A stretch of DNA of 64,000 nt from Acidovorax soli. Lineage in GTDB: Bacteria > Pseudomonadota > Gammaproteobacteria > Burkholderiales > Burkholderiaceae_C. Both the position numbers and the translations under genes were made by a program. The notes under the pieces were generated by a model. The model was given only the letters and a program-made list of their open reading frames with translations. It made no database searches and had not been told where the DNA came from. How positions within the stretch are numbered: the stretch's first letter is position 1; every line of letters begins with the position of its first letter. The stretch lies in assembly GCF_014207955.1 (NCBI RefSeq), contig NZ_JACHLK010000021.1, forward strand, positions 29,555 to 93,554. The letters are read 5' to 3'. Positions 52,701 to 60,186 of this stretch are shown here, one piece after another.

Positions 52701-55268
52701 TGCACCAGCACCGGCGCCAGCGCCGGTGCTTCCACCGATACCAAAAGCTTTCGCGATGGCGCCGACAAGCCCTGTATTGGTGTATGCCTGATAGCCCGCC
52801 TGGACGACCGTCATCAGGTTGCCGATCTGGGCGTCGCCGCCGTACTCGTCATCACCTCCGATACCGCTATTGGCTCCTGTCGGGGAGACGGGACTGTTGC
52901 TCCCGCCCATGATGGTGGTCACAAAACTGCTCAGCGCACCCGAGACAGGCTTCATCATGGTGCTGATGGTCGGCTTGAGCACCAGGTTCTTGAACTGCTC
53001 CTTCAGTGCTTCGCGGAGGTTCTTCCCGAAGTCCTTGCCGGACTCCAGGCTCTTCATGAACGCATCAGTGAGGCTGGTATTGATCTGGTCCGCTGTCTTT
53101 TGCCAGTCTTCCCGCACCACCTTTGCGACAGCCGTTTCGCCCTCAATGCGCTTGGCCTCGTTCAGCTTGTTACGCGCCGCGTCCTTTTCCGTTCCCTCGG
53201 GAAGCTTTTCGAGCTTCTCCAACTCTTTGGCGTACTTGAGCTCGACCTGGCGCAAAGCCACCAGCTTGGCACGCTCCACGGCCGACAGGCCCGTCATTTG
53301 CGCATCCTTCTCCGCAAGCTCGCTTTGCTCCCTGGCCGTCTTCAGCAATGCGTCGGCTTGCGCACCTATGGCCTGGAAGTCAGCGACCACAAGACTCGAT
53401 ACGTAGCGCTCCTGTTGTGCAATGGTCTTGTCCATCGCCTCAAGCCGCCCAGGAACCGGAGGCCCTTCGTCCGCCTCCTTGTTTCTTGCCTGCTTCAGTC
53501 CATCAAGCTTGTCCTTTTCGGCTTCGGTCTTGCTCTTGCCAAATGCCTTGTTGAGGGCCTCCTGAGCCTCGGCCGCTTTTCCAATCCCTTCCGCAGCTTT
53601 GCTGGCAGACTCGGCGTACTTCTTCAGTTCTTCTTCCGCCTTGGACTGGGCTGATATCTCCGCCTCTTTTGCGGCACGCAATGCATTCTGCTTCGTCAGC
53701 TCTCGGGCTGCTTCGAGCTCTCTCTCCTTCTGCGCTCGCGCACGGGCACTGAGGTTGCCCTTGTCCAATTCCTTCTGGATTGAAGCTTCCAGCTTTGCAC
53801 CTTCGCTGAGCTTTTCCTGCGCTGTGCCACGCTTTCCCAATGACTCGATGTATTCCTTCTCGGCCGCGATCTTTTGCTTGATGATCTCCAGGCCGGATGC
53901 GTCCTCACCTGAAGAGCCTTTTGCACCTCCGCTCTGAAACTGAGCGTTGATGTGGGCTTCAACCATTGCAACCGTTGACTTGTCCAAGCGCTTGTCCTTG
54001 GGGTGCTTGGCAGCAATGATCGCTTGCTCTTTGCGAAACTCTTCCAGTTCCTCCTTGCGACGCTGGTGAGAAGGCTTGGCAGCCTGAATACGTCTATCAA
54101 CCGAATCCCCCGCGTCAATCAACTTTCTCTCTGACGCGGCCTTATTAGCTTCCTCACTAGCAGCTGCCTGCTCCGACTGCTTGTGGTCTTGCAAGAGCGC
54201 AATCCGCTGTTGAAGGACGCCGGTCGCCCTCTTGTAGGCAGCCTCTCCGCTCTCGCCGCTGCCAAACTTCCAGCGCTCACGCTGCGTTGTTTCAAGCTGC
54301 TCTTGTGCAGCAGCCAACTTGCTGTCTACAGTCGCTGGCCGCCCAAGATTGAGCATCTTGTCCCAGGCCTCCTTGGCCCCATCGGAGACGCCGCGCCATG
54401 CTTTGGCCAAGTAACCCAGCCGATCCTCCACGGTCTTGCTGGTCTTGACCATGGCGGCGTCGTAGGTCTGCTGCGCAAGCGTTGCCGCTTGCGTCTTCAA
54501 CCCCTGGTCCTCCAAAGCCTTGATCTGGTCATAGACGGAGGAAGTCAGGTAGTTGTGCTGGGCGTTCAGCCTACGAGACGCCTCCACCGGGGATTCGCCC
54601 AGCTCGGCAAAAGCACGCACGGTGTCCTTGATGGAAACGCCGACATTGCGCTCCATCAATACCGCTGTGGCCGCGAACTGCTCCAGAGACGCAACGCCGA
54701 CCTGACCTGACCCGACCAAAGCGGTGAGCGCCTCCGCAGCTTTCGCTTGAGTTCCCACCACACTACTCACGCTGACGGCCATGGCCTGCAGTTCAGAGAC
54801 ACGGGTGCCTGCTGCATTACCGGTCTGCGCAATCGCCTTGGCGTACTCCACGGACTCCTTACTACCTTCGTGGTAGGCAATTGACAGTCCGGCCACTGCG
54901 GCCGCTACCATGGTGAACGGCGCAACAGCTGCGCCCAGTAGTCCGCTATAAGCCGCAAAGGCCAAGCCAGCATTGGTTATCGCCCCAGAGGAGTCCGCAA
55001 GAGTCCCAACAATTTGATTGCTCACCTCCAAGAAGCTTGAGCCCGACTCACTCCCGGACTGCAATGCGGAAATCACACTGCCCAACTGCCCCGGCAAGCT
55101 CTGCATAGCACTCGACAGGTCAGCCACAGCCCGCTGCATGCTTCCAAAAACAGCCAGTTGCCCCGCAACAGCCTGCTCGATCTGCTGGGCCACAGACACC
55201 ATGGCCTGGCCCTGCGCCAGGTACTGCGCGTTGGCTTGAACTGCATCGGCGGTTTGATCAATGGCCAT
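49794..55268 (-). CDS. Tail length tape-measure protein
   Basis: The 1824-residue protein is by far the largest in the prophage. It has long Ala/Lys/Glu-rich coiled-coil stretches (residues about 330-720), hydrophobic and Gly-rich central segments (GSTGAGAGAGAAAGAGGLGA near 850), and N-terminal helices with YSGLLGAAVAPFTMVAAAV. This composition and position, behind the tail chaperone with its frameshift, identify the tape measure that sets tail length. The start at 55268 (MAIDQTADAV) is chosen over a longer frame. The reading frame is uninterrupted, arguing that the tail module is not heavily decayed. Confidence 0.92.
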   Translation of the reverse strand: MAIDQTADAVQANAQYLAQGQAMVSVAQQIEQAVAGQLAVFGSMQRAVADLSSAMQSLPGQLGSVISALQSGSESGSSFLEVSNQIVGTLADSSGAITNAGLAFAAYSGLLGAAVAPFTMVAAAVAGLSIAYHEGSKESVEYAKAIAQTGNAAGTRVSELQAMAVSVSSVVGTQAKAAEALTALVGSGQVGVASLEQFAATAVLMERNVGVSIKDTVRAFAELGESPVEASRRLNAQHNYLTSSVYDQIKALEDQGLKTQAATLAQQTYDAAMVKTSKTVEDRLGYLAKAWRGVSDGAKEAWDKMLNLGRPATVDSKLAAAQEQLETTQRERWKFGSGESGEAAYKRATGVLQQRIALLQDHKQSEQAAASEEANKAASERKLIDAGDSVDRRIQAAKPSHQRRKEELEEFRKEQAIIAAKHPKDKRLDKSTVAMVEAHINAQFQSGGAKGSSGEDASGLEIIKQKIAAEKEYIESLGKRGTAQEKLSEGAKLEASIQKELDKGNLSARARAQKERELEAARELTKQNALRAAKEAEISAQSKAEEELKKYAESASKAAEGIGKAAEAQEALNKAFGKSKTEAEKDKLDGLKQARNKEADEGPPVPGRLEAMDKTIAQQERYVSSLVVADFQAIGAQADALLKTAREQSELAEKDAQMTGLSAVERAKLVALRQVELKYAKELEKLEKLPEGTEKDAARNKLNEAKRIEGETAVAKVVREDWQKTADQINTSLTDAFMKSLESGKDFGKNLREALKEQFKNLVLKPTISTMMKPVSGALSSFVTTIMGGSNSPVSPTGANSGIGGDDEYGGDAQIGNLMTVVQAGYQAYTNTGLVGAIAKAFGIGGSTGAGAGAGAAAGAGGLGATGWGVVLAVLANAMGFFRSKNIVGSGLQGTLGRGDLSAWEEERTGGTLVSGSSFETTDPIARYRELKRRDQEAIARFKAEGATGGASVTYNGQPYDRTLAASSTLNYGTYDEDMERMIGLVQAQSDGIQKGYNEFRKNLVGMANDLGLAGGKIADFTFDLSQQDLNFQGLDEAKIQEKITAAYGKAGAGMAKEVLGRWITETVDVVKSTQLSQLTESSDALYDVKVEQVTRKRYEPSEYAKAGETAFDTLKRLATSFNTLNEASDALGFGIHQGSLALADFADDFIEAFGGLERFTASTGAFLQNYYSDEERRQYLASSGSRRLEKLGINVSAEQLLGATGNDIKNAVNSLVSDPDLYGDVMDVANYIAPLYQGAAQAAPAVENLSNAVDELTQKFTGAKDALLNDAKSLAVELLRAQGKEGQAKALERQNYLAGFSDLDEGRRQELATQYDANEATRRAIDVQNERNGLQNELNALTDDATQALTRQRDALDESNRALFDNVQAVKLQKTIAEELPGVLSKYMLPAQRRKAQYEGTAAELTAAGIHVTGDQLANASKEQFAAAAMSVYNLGSTTDGMRLALVRAAGAIADIKDAEVDEAFANVQRMVAAQQEQAEETKARVKAVFDLVKSSVDELYSEVDSTMRMRAAEGQDVISKALATAQRTGKLIDAEELGKAISAARQGLDGTQYTSQFERDRDRLVLAGKLSDLEEISGEQLSEAEAQLEELERISDQAQLQIDELKGIHSGVGDVNKALQDLTDAINGKTNSVATTRPSNVITGRGEASFNMTTGRGTTEDGVEFERQAIWNAAREVLAAAPDGSGAMSVYNALAAGGYTLAQYNAMFGMPAGTLEQEAQKLGMKVFHRGTPFVPNTGFALLQRGEAVIPTAYNPFVHGRSLGDTARLEAHLEKLTGEVMRLQSLQTLGNTHAQATVELLDNVTEGGNGIRAEIMNKVELVA

Positions 55269-55382
55269 ACTCAACCTCTCATGGATATGGCCCGCCAAGC
55301 GCAAGCCCAAAAACAAACAAGCCACCCGAAGGTGGTTTGCACAAACAAAACAAGACGTGACCAGGCGACCCGCAGGACTGCC

Positions 55383-56281
55383 TCAATCCCTGCTATTCAT
55401 CTCTTCCAACGCCGCCCGCTCGATCACCTGCACATCCGCAAAGATCGCATCGCGCTCCGCATCGGTCTTGCCCCGGTGCAGGCGATCCAGCGTCGCAAAC
55501 ACCGCCGGGTAGTCGAGCCCCGTGGCCCCGCCCATGCCCACGCGCCACTGGGTGCTCACGCTGCAAAACAGCAGGCAGGCGTCCACGTGCTCGGGCCAGA
55601 CTTCCACGTCCTGCTCGGGGAAGTCGCTTAACCGCATGCCCCAGGCGGCCAGCTCGGCCTCGTCGGGGGGCTTGTGGTAGGGCGCGCGGCCGATGGCCTT
55701 CAGTTTCCCAGGCGCAGGCCTTCGCGGGTTTCGTTGTAGGCCTTGAACACGGCCTCGGCGGCGCCGGGGTAGCTGTCGCACATGTCGACCAGGGCGTCCA
55801 CGCCCAGGGGTTCGTCCAGGTCCCAGCCCGCAACGATCTGCACGATGAGCTCGGCGCTGTGCTTGGCGCGCAGGCTGGCGATGTCGCTTTCCTTCACGGG
55901 CTTGATCAGCGCGGTGATGGCGGCCTCCTTGGCGTCGGCGTCAGACGACAACACCACTTCGGCGCCATCGTTGGCGGCTTCGGCCGCAACCACTGCAGCC
56001 TTCTTGCCGGCGGGTTTCTTGGCCGCAGCAGCAACAGCAGCCACAGGCTTGCTCGCCTGCTCGGCGGCATAGGCCTGCTCGGCCTCCTGGCGCGCGGCGT
56101 CGAACAATGCCTGCACGGTCTTGCCGATGGCGTCGGCGTGCTGCTCGCGCATCTTGGCCCACACGGTGGAGGGCAGGTGGCGGGCGTCGAAGTTCACTTC
56201 GTCGAGCCCGTGCGGCGTGGGCACTTCCACCTTGAGTGCGAAGGACTTGGGGGTGGACTTGCCGATTACGAGTTTGGCCAT
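55383..56281 (-). CDS. Tail assembly chaperone, -1 frameshift fusion product (gpGT-like)
   Basis: The frame of the shorter chaperone is left at a GGGAAAC heptamer (55703-55709) and reading continues in the -1 frame as LKAIGRAPYHKPPDEAELA. The extension holds a DUF1799-like domain, VEVWPEHVDACLLFC then TQWRVGMGGATGLDY, and stops at 55383. The fused product would have 299 residues (193 + 106). This copies the lambda G/GT arrangement, in which the two products are made in a fixed ratio to load the tape measure. The downstream frame has no good start of its own. Confidence 0.85.
55700..56281 (-). CDS. Tail assembly chaperone, short form (gpG-like)
   Basis: The 193-residue protein begins MAKLVIGKSTPKSFALKVEV, has a Lys/Ala-rich middle (AAAAKKPAGKKAAVVAAEAA) and a helical C-terminal domain (SDIASLRAKHSAELIVQIVA; LGVDALVDMCDSYPGAAEAV; FKAYNETREG), which fits phage tail assembly chaperones. 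It terminates right after LRLGN at a UGA that directly follows the slippery heptamer. It lies between the tail tube and tape-measure genes, the conserved place for this gene. Confidence 0.88.
   Translation of the reverse strand: MAKLVIGKSTPKSFALKVEVPTPHGLDEVNFDARHLPSTVWAKMREQHADAIGKTVQALFDAARQEAEQAYAAEQASKPVAAVAAAAKKPAGKKAAVVAAEAANDGAEVVLSSDADAKEAAITALIKPVKESDIASLRAKHSAELIVQIVAGWDLDEPLGVDALVDMCDSYPGAAEAVFKAYNETREGLRLGN
55703..55709 (-). other. Slippery heptamer GGGAAAC for -1 frameshifting
   Basis: In the zero frame the codons are CTG GGA AAC TGA, so the heptamer reads G GGA AAC (X XXY YYZ), directly followed by the stop. Slipping back one base continues with CTG AAG GCC into a conserved domain. 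Lambda uses GGGAAAG at the equivalent place. Confidence 0.88.
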
Positions 56282-56467
56282 GGTGTTGGTTCTTTCGAGG
56301 GAGAAACAGTCAACAAAAAAGAAAAGCCCGTGCCCAGCCCTGCCGCCCCCTCGAAGGAGCGAACAGGGCCGGGTCGGTGCAGAGGGTCATGCCCGCACGG
56401 CCAAAGCAAACGATGGCGGTGCAGGCGAAGGGAGAAGCAAGCAGGCGCCTCACGGCGCCTGTCGCGC

Positions 56468-57109
56468 TCAGTAGCGCGTGGGGCGGCCTTGCAGCGAGAT
56501 GGTGGCGCGCACCTGCATCACGCTGCCCTTGGTCAGCGTGGGCGTTTCGTTGAAGGACACAAAGCCGTTGTACAGCAGCACAGCGCCGTTGGGCAGGGTG
56601 ACCTTCAGCGCACGGATGGCGCGGGCTTCGCCGGCGGCTTTCAGGGCCTGGTAGCCGGGCAGCGAAGGGTCGTCGCCGATGCCGATCTGGATCGACTGGG
56701 CGCTGGTCACCGTGGGCAGCTGGCGTTCGTAGTCTTCTTCCAGGAAGGAGAAGTTGGCGAACTGCTGGTCACCGCCGCTGGTGGTGAACTCCAGGATCTG
56801 CGGGATCTGCGTCCAGGCCGTGATCTCGCGCAGGCTGCCCACGCCGGTACCGGCCGCAAAGCGGTTGGTGTCCGTCGTGTCGATGCCGGTCACGTCCAGC
56901 GCGTTGGTGGCCACGTTGGAGGCCTTGAACACGCGGTCGCTGATCTTCTGCCAGCCCGACTTGAGCTCGTAGAAGGCACCGTTGAGCAGGCCGTGCGCGG
57001 CCGAAGTGATGACGCCGGGGTTGGCGTTGGTGATGGCGGTCACGGTCTTGACCGAGCCGTAGGTGGTTGCAATGGCGATGGTTGCGCCGTCGGGCAGGGA
57101 TACAGCCAT
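56468..57109 (-). CDS. Major tail (tube) protein
   Basis: The 213-residue protein (MAVSLPDGATIAIATTYGSV; GLLNGAFYELKSGWQKISDR; LREITAWTQIPQILEFTTSG; TLTKGSVMQVRATISLQGRP) matches the pattern of phage tail tube proteins of the lambda-V/TTP_2 type, with its start MAVSLPDG and a beta-sandwich composition. Position just before the tail chaperone agrees. In a complete siphophage, head-tail joining genes would precede it; here the next gene upstream is a 37-residue ORF and then the early region. Confidence 0.82.
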   Translation of the reverse strand: MAVSLPDGATIAIATTYGSVKTVTAITNANPGVITSAAHGLLNGAFYELKSGWQKISDRVFKASNVATNALDVTGIDTTDTNRFAAGTGVGSLREITAWTQIPQILEFTTSGGDQQFANFSFLEEDYERQLPTVTSAQSIQIGIGDDPSLPGYQALKAAGEARAIRALKVTLPNGAVLLYNGFVSFNETPTLTKGSVMQVRATISLQGRPTRY

Positions 57110-57282
57110 GGAATGGGCCTTTCAGTGGAGATGTCGAAGTGACAACAGACAAACAAAAAAAAGCCGCACCAATCAACGACAGTGCGGCGGAAGTTCTGCG
57201 TGGCAGGTGGCAGGCGTATCTGCCCAGACAAGATCCGGGAGAGCGGCCTGCCGCGGGGCAGAGTGAACGGTGGGACAAGGGG

Positions 57283-57396
57283 TCAGGGCTGCGGCGGCAA
57301 CTGCTGCTGTTTTTGCAACCACTGCTCCCAGGCCGTGATCGCGCCCTTGGCCAGGCGGATCAGGGTTTCGTGCAGTGCTTTGGTGGCAGGGCTCAT
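57283..57396 (-). CDS. Small phage ORF
   Basis: A 37-residue amphipathic product (MSPATKALHETLIRLAKGAI, then TAWEQWLQKQQQLPPQP) with a GAGGTG ribosome-binding site eight bases before the ATG. The helical pattern is ordered, which favours a real small protein, but no family is recognised. It is the first ORF after the terminator at 57540-57567. Confidence 0.45.
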   Translation of the reverse strand: MSPATKALHETLIRLAKGAITAWEQWLQKQQQLPPQP

Positions 57397-57706
57397 GGGG
57401 CACCTCGAAAGATGGATGGATGTCTTTTGGCGCACGCCGCAACGCGCGCGCAGCGCAGGTGCGCCATGCACGGGGGCAGTGGGAAAAGAGGGAAAACAAA
57501 ACCAGGGCTGCAGCCAACAAAGCAAGGCCGCAAAGCAAAAATCCCGCAGGGCAAACCATGCGGGATTCACAAAATCCAAGACGACAAACCACCCCAACTA
57601 TCTACCGCAGTCGCTACAGGCGATGAGCCAGGCTGTGGCTGCGGGCATTCAACAGAGGGGCGACGGGCGAGAGGGTCAGCACCCTCTGCAATCGTCTGGT
57701 GCAATT
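57397..57706. other. Early/late junction of the prophage
   Basis: This 310-base stretch separates the last early gene from the late genes and holds a minus-strand terminator (57540-57567), a small hairpin GAGGGT-CAGC-ACCCTC (57671-57686) and a possible -10 TAGAAT (57709-57704, minus strand) with a weak -35. The layout resembles the pR'/tR' region of lambdoid phages. No gene is seen. Confidence 0.55.
57540..57567 (-). terminator. Rho-independent terminator between early and late genes (tR'-like)
   Basis: On the minus strand, AATCCCGCA and TGCGGGATT form a nine-base stem around a ten-base loop; with the adjoining bases the stem ends in a run of five T before GC. It would stop transcripts entering the late genes unless antiterminated. 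Confidence 0.75.
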
Positions 57707-58339
57707 CTAACCGCGATGCATGGAATTGTGCAAGCGTTTTTTCATCGACTGGTTGCGGCGGCTCACACAATCGTCCAGCATGTTGAGCGTGCGGCGGCCG
57801 TCCTGGCCCATGGGCTCGCGCGCCTTGCGGCTGCCGCCGCAGGCCTTGCACACACGCCCCAGCATGGGCGTGCCGGGCACCAGTGCGGCGCCGCGGCCCA
57901 GGCAGGCGCGGCAGGTGGGGTCGAGCCAATAGCACACGCTGGTACGCGCCAGGGTGCGTGCGTCGGCCAGGTGCTTGGCCGTGGCCCAGCGCTCCACGGC
58001 TTCGAGCACCTGGGCCAGCGAGCGCAGGCGGCCAAGCAGTTGCACGGCATCGGCACCGGCACCTGCATCTGCATCTGCACCCGGGTGGTTGCGGCGCTGG
58101 TGCGCCGTGCTGTCCTGCCTGAAGCGCGGCGCTGCCACGCTGTCCCACTCGCCGCGCAGGCGCATGAGCGCGCCGCCCAGCATGCCGGGCGACCAGCCCG
58201 CGGCGATCAGCACATCGGCATCGCCACGGCGATCGGGGTCGACCTTGAGGTTCGACGACGAGGTGCCCGCGCGGGTATAGGCTTCCTCCACGGTGCGGTA
58301 GGGGCTGTGGGTGGGGTCGGTGGTCATCAGCATGCTCAT
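57707..58339 (-). CDS. Cysteine-rich phage protein, possible late-gene antiterminator
   Basis: The 210-residue protein ends with a zinc-ribbon-like region, CYWLDPTCRACLGRGA, then VCKACGGSRKAREP, and a basic tail (RRNQSMKKRLHNSMHRG). An N-terminal helical part precedes it (GDADVLIAAGWSPGMLGGAL). It is the last early gene and stands just before a terminator ahead of the late operon, the place where lambdoid phages encode Q. Zinc-binding Q-like proteins are known, so antitermination is a reasonable but unproven guess. The ATG at 58339 overlaps the previous stop by four bases. Confidence 0.6.
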   Translation of the reverse strand: MSMLMTTDPTHSPYRTVEEAYTRAGTSSSNLKVDPDRRGDADVLIAAGWSPGMLGGALMRLRGEWDSVAAPRFRQDSTAHQRRNHPGADADAGAGADAVQLLGRLRSLAQVLEAVERWATAKHLADARTLARTSVCYWLDPTCRACLGRGAALVPGTPMLGRVCKACGGSRKAREPMGQDGRRTLNMLDDCVSRRNQSMKKRLHNSMHRG

Positions 58340-58779
58340 CCCTCGCATGGGTTGTTGTCGGTCTGGTTGGTGTTGTGGGTATCGGTGCGGTCGTTGCGGC
58401 CATCGTCGTTGGCGGCCTCGGGCGTGCGTGGCACCAGGCCGCAGCGCACGGCGTTGTCCTGCAGCGCCCGCAGGCGCCGGTACTCGGCCAGCACCACGGC
58501 ATGGCCCTCCCTTGCACCCGCTGCACCGAACACGGCGGCCAGCTCGCCCTGGTAGGCATCGGTGTGGGCGCCCTCCTTCAGCGAGCGCCAGAACTGCGGG
58601 CCCTGCGCCAATGCGCGCACCTTGCAGCCGTGGCAGTGGGCGCGAAACAGCGGGCTGTGCGCGCGGGTCTGCGCGGCCTGGCACGCGGGGCACGGCTGCC
58701 CTGCCCCATCGCTGCGCAGCAGCGCGCAGACCACCGGCTCCGCGTTGCCGCGCAGGGTGGACAACAGTGCGGCGCTCAT
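58336..58779 (-). CDS. Phage protein with a zinc-finger-like motif
   Basis: The 147-residue protein carries CPACQAAQTRAHSPLFRAHC followed by HGC, a CxxC...CxxC zinc-ribbon pattern of the kind found in phage early proteins and in DNA primase-like modules. An acidic, Asn/Thr-rich tail (NDDGRNDRTDTHNTNQTDNN) ends the protein. It overlaps both neighbouring genes by four bases, so it belongs to one early operon. A nucleic-acid-binding role is inferred from the motif. Confidence 0.65.
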   Translation of the reverse strand: MSAALLSTLRGNAEPVVCALLRSDGAGQPCPACQAAQTRAHSPLFRAHCHGCKVRALAQGPQFWRSLKEGAHTDAYQGELAAVFGAAGAREGHAVVLAEYRRLRALQDNAVRCGLVPRTPEAANDDGRNDRTDTHNTNQTDNNPCEG

Positions 58780-59228
58780 GCCCAGCCCTCCTCGACCATG
58801 GCGATCAGGCGCTGCAGCGTGGCGCGGTCCATGGTGGGCAAAATGAGCTGCAGCACGGCATCCACCGCCGCTGCGTAAAAGCGCTCGAAGGTGGGCTGGT
58901 CCATGGCCTCGTAGCGGATCGACCGCACCACCGGCACGGCCTTGCCCGTGCGCGGGTCGATGGCATCGTCGCAGTAGCCGGCGGCCAGCTTCACGGCCAC
59001 CAGCGCGCGCTCGGCGGTGTCATAGACCTCGCTGTTTTCCGCCACCACCTGCAGCAGCGCGAACAGGCGGCGGTGCTGAGGGCCGTTGCGCGGGCGGCTC
59101 CATTCCATGCGCAGGCAGGTGCCGGGTTTCATCACCTCCAGCTTGCGCGTGAAACGGGCCCAGGCGTCCTGGTCGTCCGGCGTCGTTCCGCGCAGGCCTT
59201 CGGGGGATTTGATGAGCATGGCTTTCAT
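58776..59228 (-). CDS. DUF1367/NinB-like phage protein
   Basis: The 150-residue protein has LEVMKPGTCLRMEWSRPRNG followed by PQHRRLFALLQVVAEN and LAAGYCDDAIDPRTGKAVPV, then SIRYEAMDQPTFERFYAAAV, which I recognise as the DUF1367 pattern of phage early genes; the middle resembles the PR-N-x-x-HR-x-F motif. Such genes often neighbour recombination or NinB functions. It lies in the early operon, with a 28-base gap from the preceding gene. The molecular function is not established. Confidence 0.75.
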   Translation of the reverse strand: MKAMLIKSPEGLRGTTPDDQDAWARFTRKLEVMKPGTCLRMEWSRPRNGPQHRRLFALLQVVAENSEVYDTAERALVAVKLAAGYCDDAIDPRTGKAVPVVRSIRYEAMDQPTFERFYAAAVDAVLQLILPTMDRATLQRLIAMVEEGWA

Positions 59229-59256
59229 GAGGGGTACATCCTTTCAGCGGTGGTGT

Positions 59257-60186
59257 TCAGTGCATGGGTGTCTGCGGGGCCTGCGCAGTGGGCTGGCGCA
59301 CCCCGGTCGCGGCACGCAATGCGCCGGGCCGTGGGGGTGTTGCGGCGGCCGCCGCCAAGGGGCCTGCCGATGCCAGCGCGCGCAATGCAGCGCGGTCCAT
59401 GGCGGGGGTTGTGGCGTGGGGTGGCCGCACGGTGATGGCTTGGGTGCTGCGGGGCCTGGGCAGTGGCGGCTGCGCTGCGGCGCGCGGTGCATCCAATGGC
59501 ACACGCGCAGCCTCGTTCCCTGGCTCGACCTCACTGCGCGGCGCAGCCGGTGGCATGGAACCCGCTGCCGCGAGGGCCTGCAGCGCGTGAAAGCGCACCG
59601 CCGCCTTGCCCGCCGCATTGCCCCCGTCGTACACCAGGCGCGCGCGCTGTGCATTGCCAATGAATGCGATGCGCGGCGGCGGCAGGCCGACCTTGGCGTA
59701 CTCGCTGTCGGGGCTGCGGTCACCACCCAGGCAGCGCGGGTAGTCGAAACTGCCGCGCCCGGTGTAGGCGCGGTGGCTTTCGCAAAAGCGGTGCTGCAGG
59801 TAGCCCAGCTCGCTCAGGTCGGTGCGGCACACCTTGGGCCAGCCGCCCAGGTCCTGCACGGCGGCGTGAATGGCGGGGTCGTCAAACACCACGTCGGTGT
59901 ACGCGCCCACGCTGCCCATGGCCTCCAGCGTCTTGCCCCAGGCCAGGGCCGCGCGCTCGGCCGCCGTGCCGGCCAGAATGCGCACCACATCGGCCACGCG
60001 CGGCGCAAAGCGGCCGTGCTCGGCATCGGTGGCATGGCGCTGCATGGCCTGGCGGATCTGCGAGAGCTCGAACGGCTGGCACGCGTTCCACCACAGGTCC
60101 AGCACAAAGCGGCTGGCGTCCTGCCGGTAGTAGGCGAGCACATCGGTGATCAGCTGCGCAAAGGGCGCGCGTTCAGATGCTTGCAT
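59257..60186 (-). CDS. DUF6475-like phage early protein
   Basis: The 309-residue protein starts FAQLITDVLAYYRQDASRFV and has LDLWWNACQPFELSQIRQAM, then HGRFAPRVADVVRILAG, a helical domain I associate with Burkholderiales prophage early genes (DUF6475 type). Residues 200-309 are Ala/Pro-rich and probably unstructured. It overlaps the replication gene upstream by 14 bases. It may act in replication initiation or loader function given its place behind the DUF1376 gene, which is inference. Confidence 0.7.
   Translation of the reverse strand: MQASERAPFAQLITDVLAYYRQDASRFVLDLWWNACQPFELSQIRQAMQRHATDAEHGRFAPRVADVVRILAGTAAERAALAWGKTLEAMGSVGAYTDVVFDDPAIHAAVQDLGGWPKVCRTDLSELGYLQHRFCESHRAYTGRGSFDYPRCLGGDRSPDSEYAKVGLPPPRIAFIGNAQRARLVYDGGNAAGKAAVRFHALQALAAAGSMPPAAPRSEVEPGNEAARVPLDAPRAAAQPPLPRPRSTQAITVRPPHATTPAMDRAALRALASAGPLAAAAATPPRPGALRAATGVRQPTAQAPQTPMH

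Noticed and set aside
50436..53654. A 1072-codon plus-strand frame opposite the tape-measure gene
   Set aside because: It is the shadow of the tape-measure gene; the Leu/Arg/His/Gln-rich translation shows no domain and there is no ribosome-binding site worth noting.
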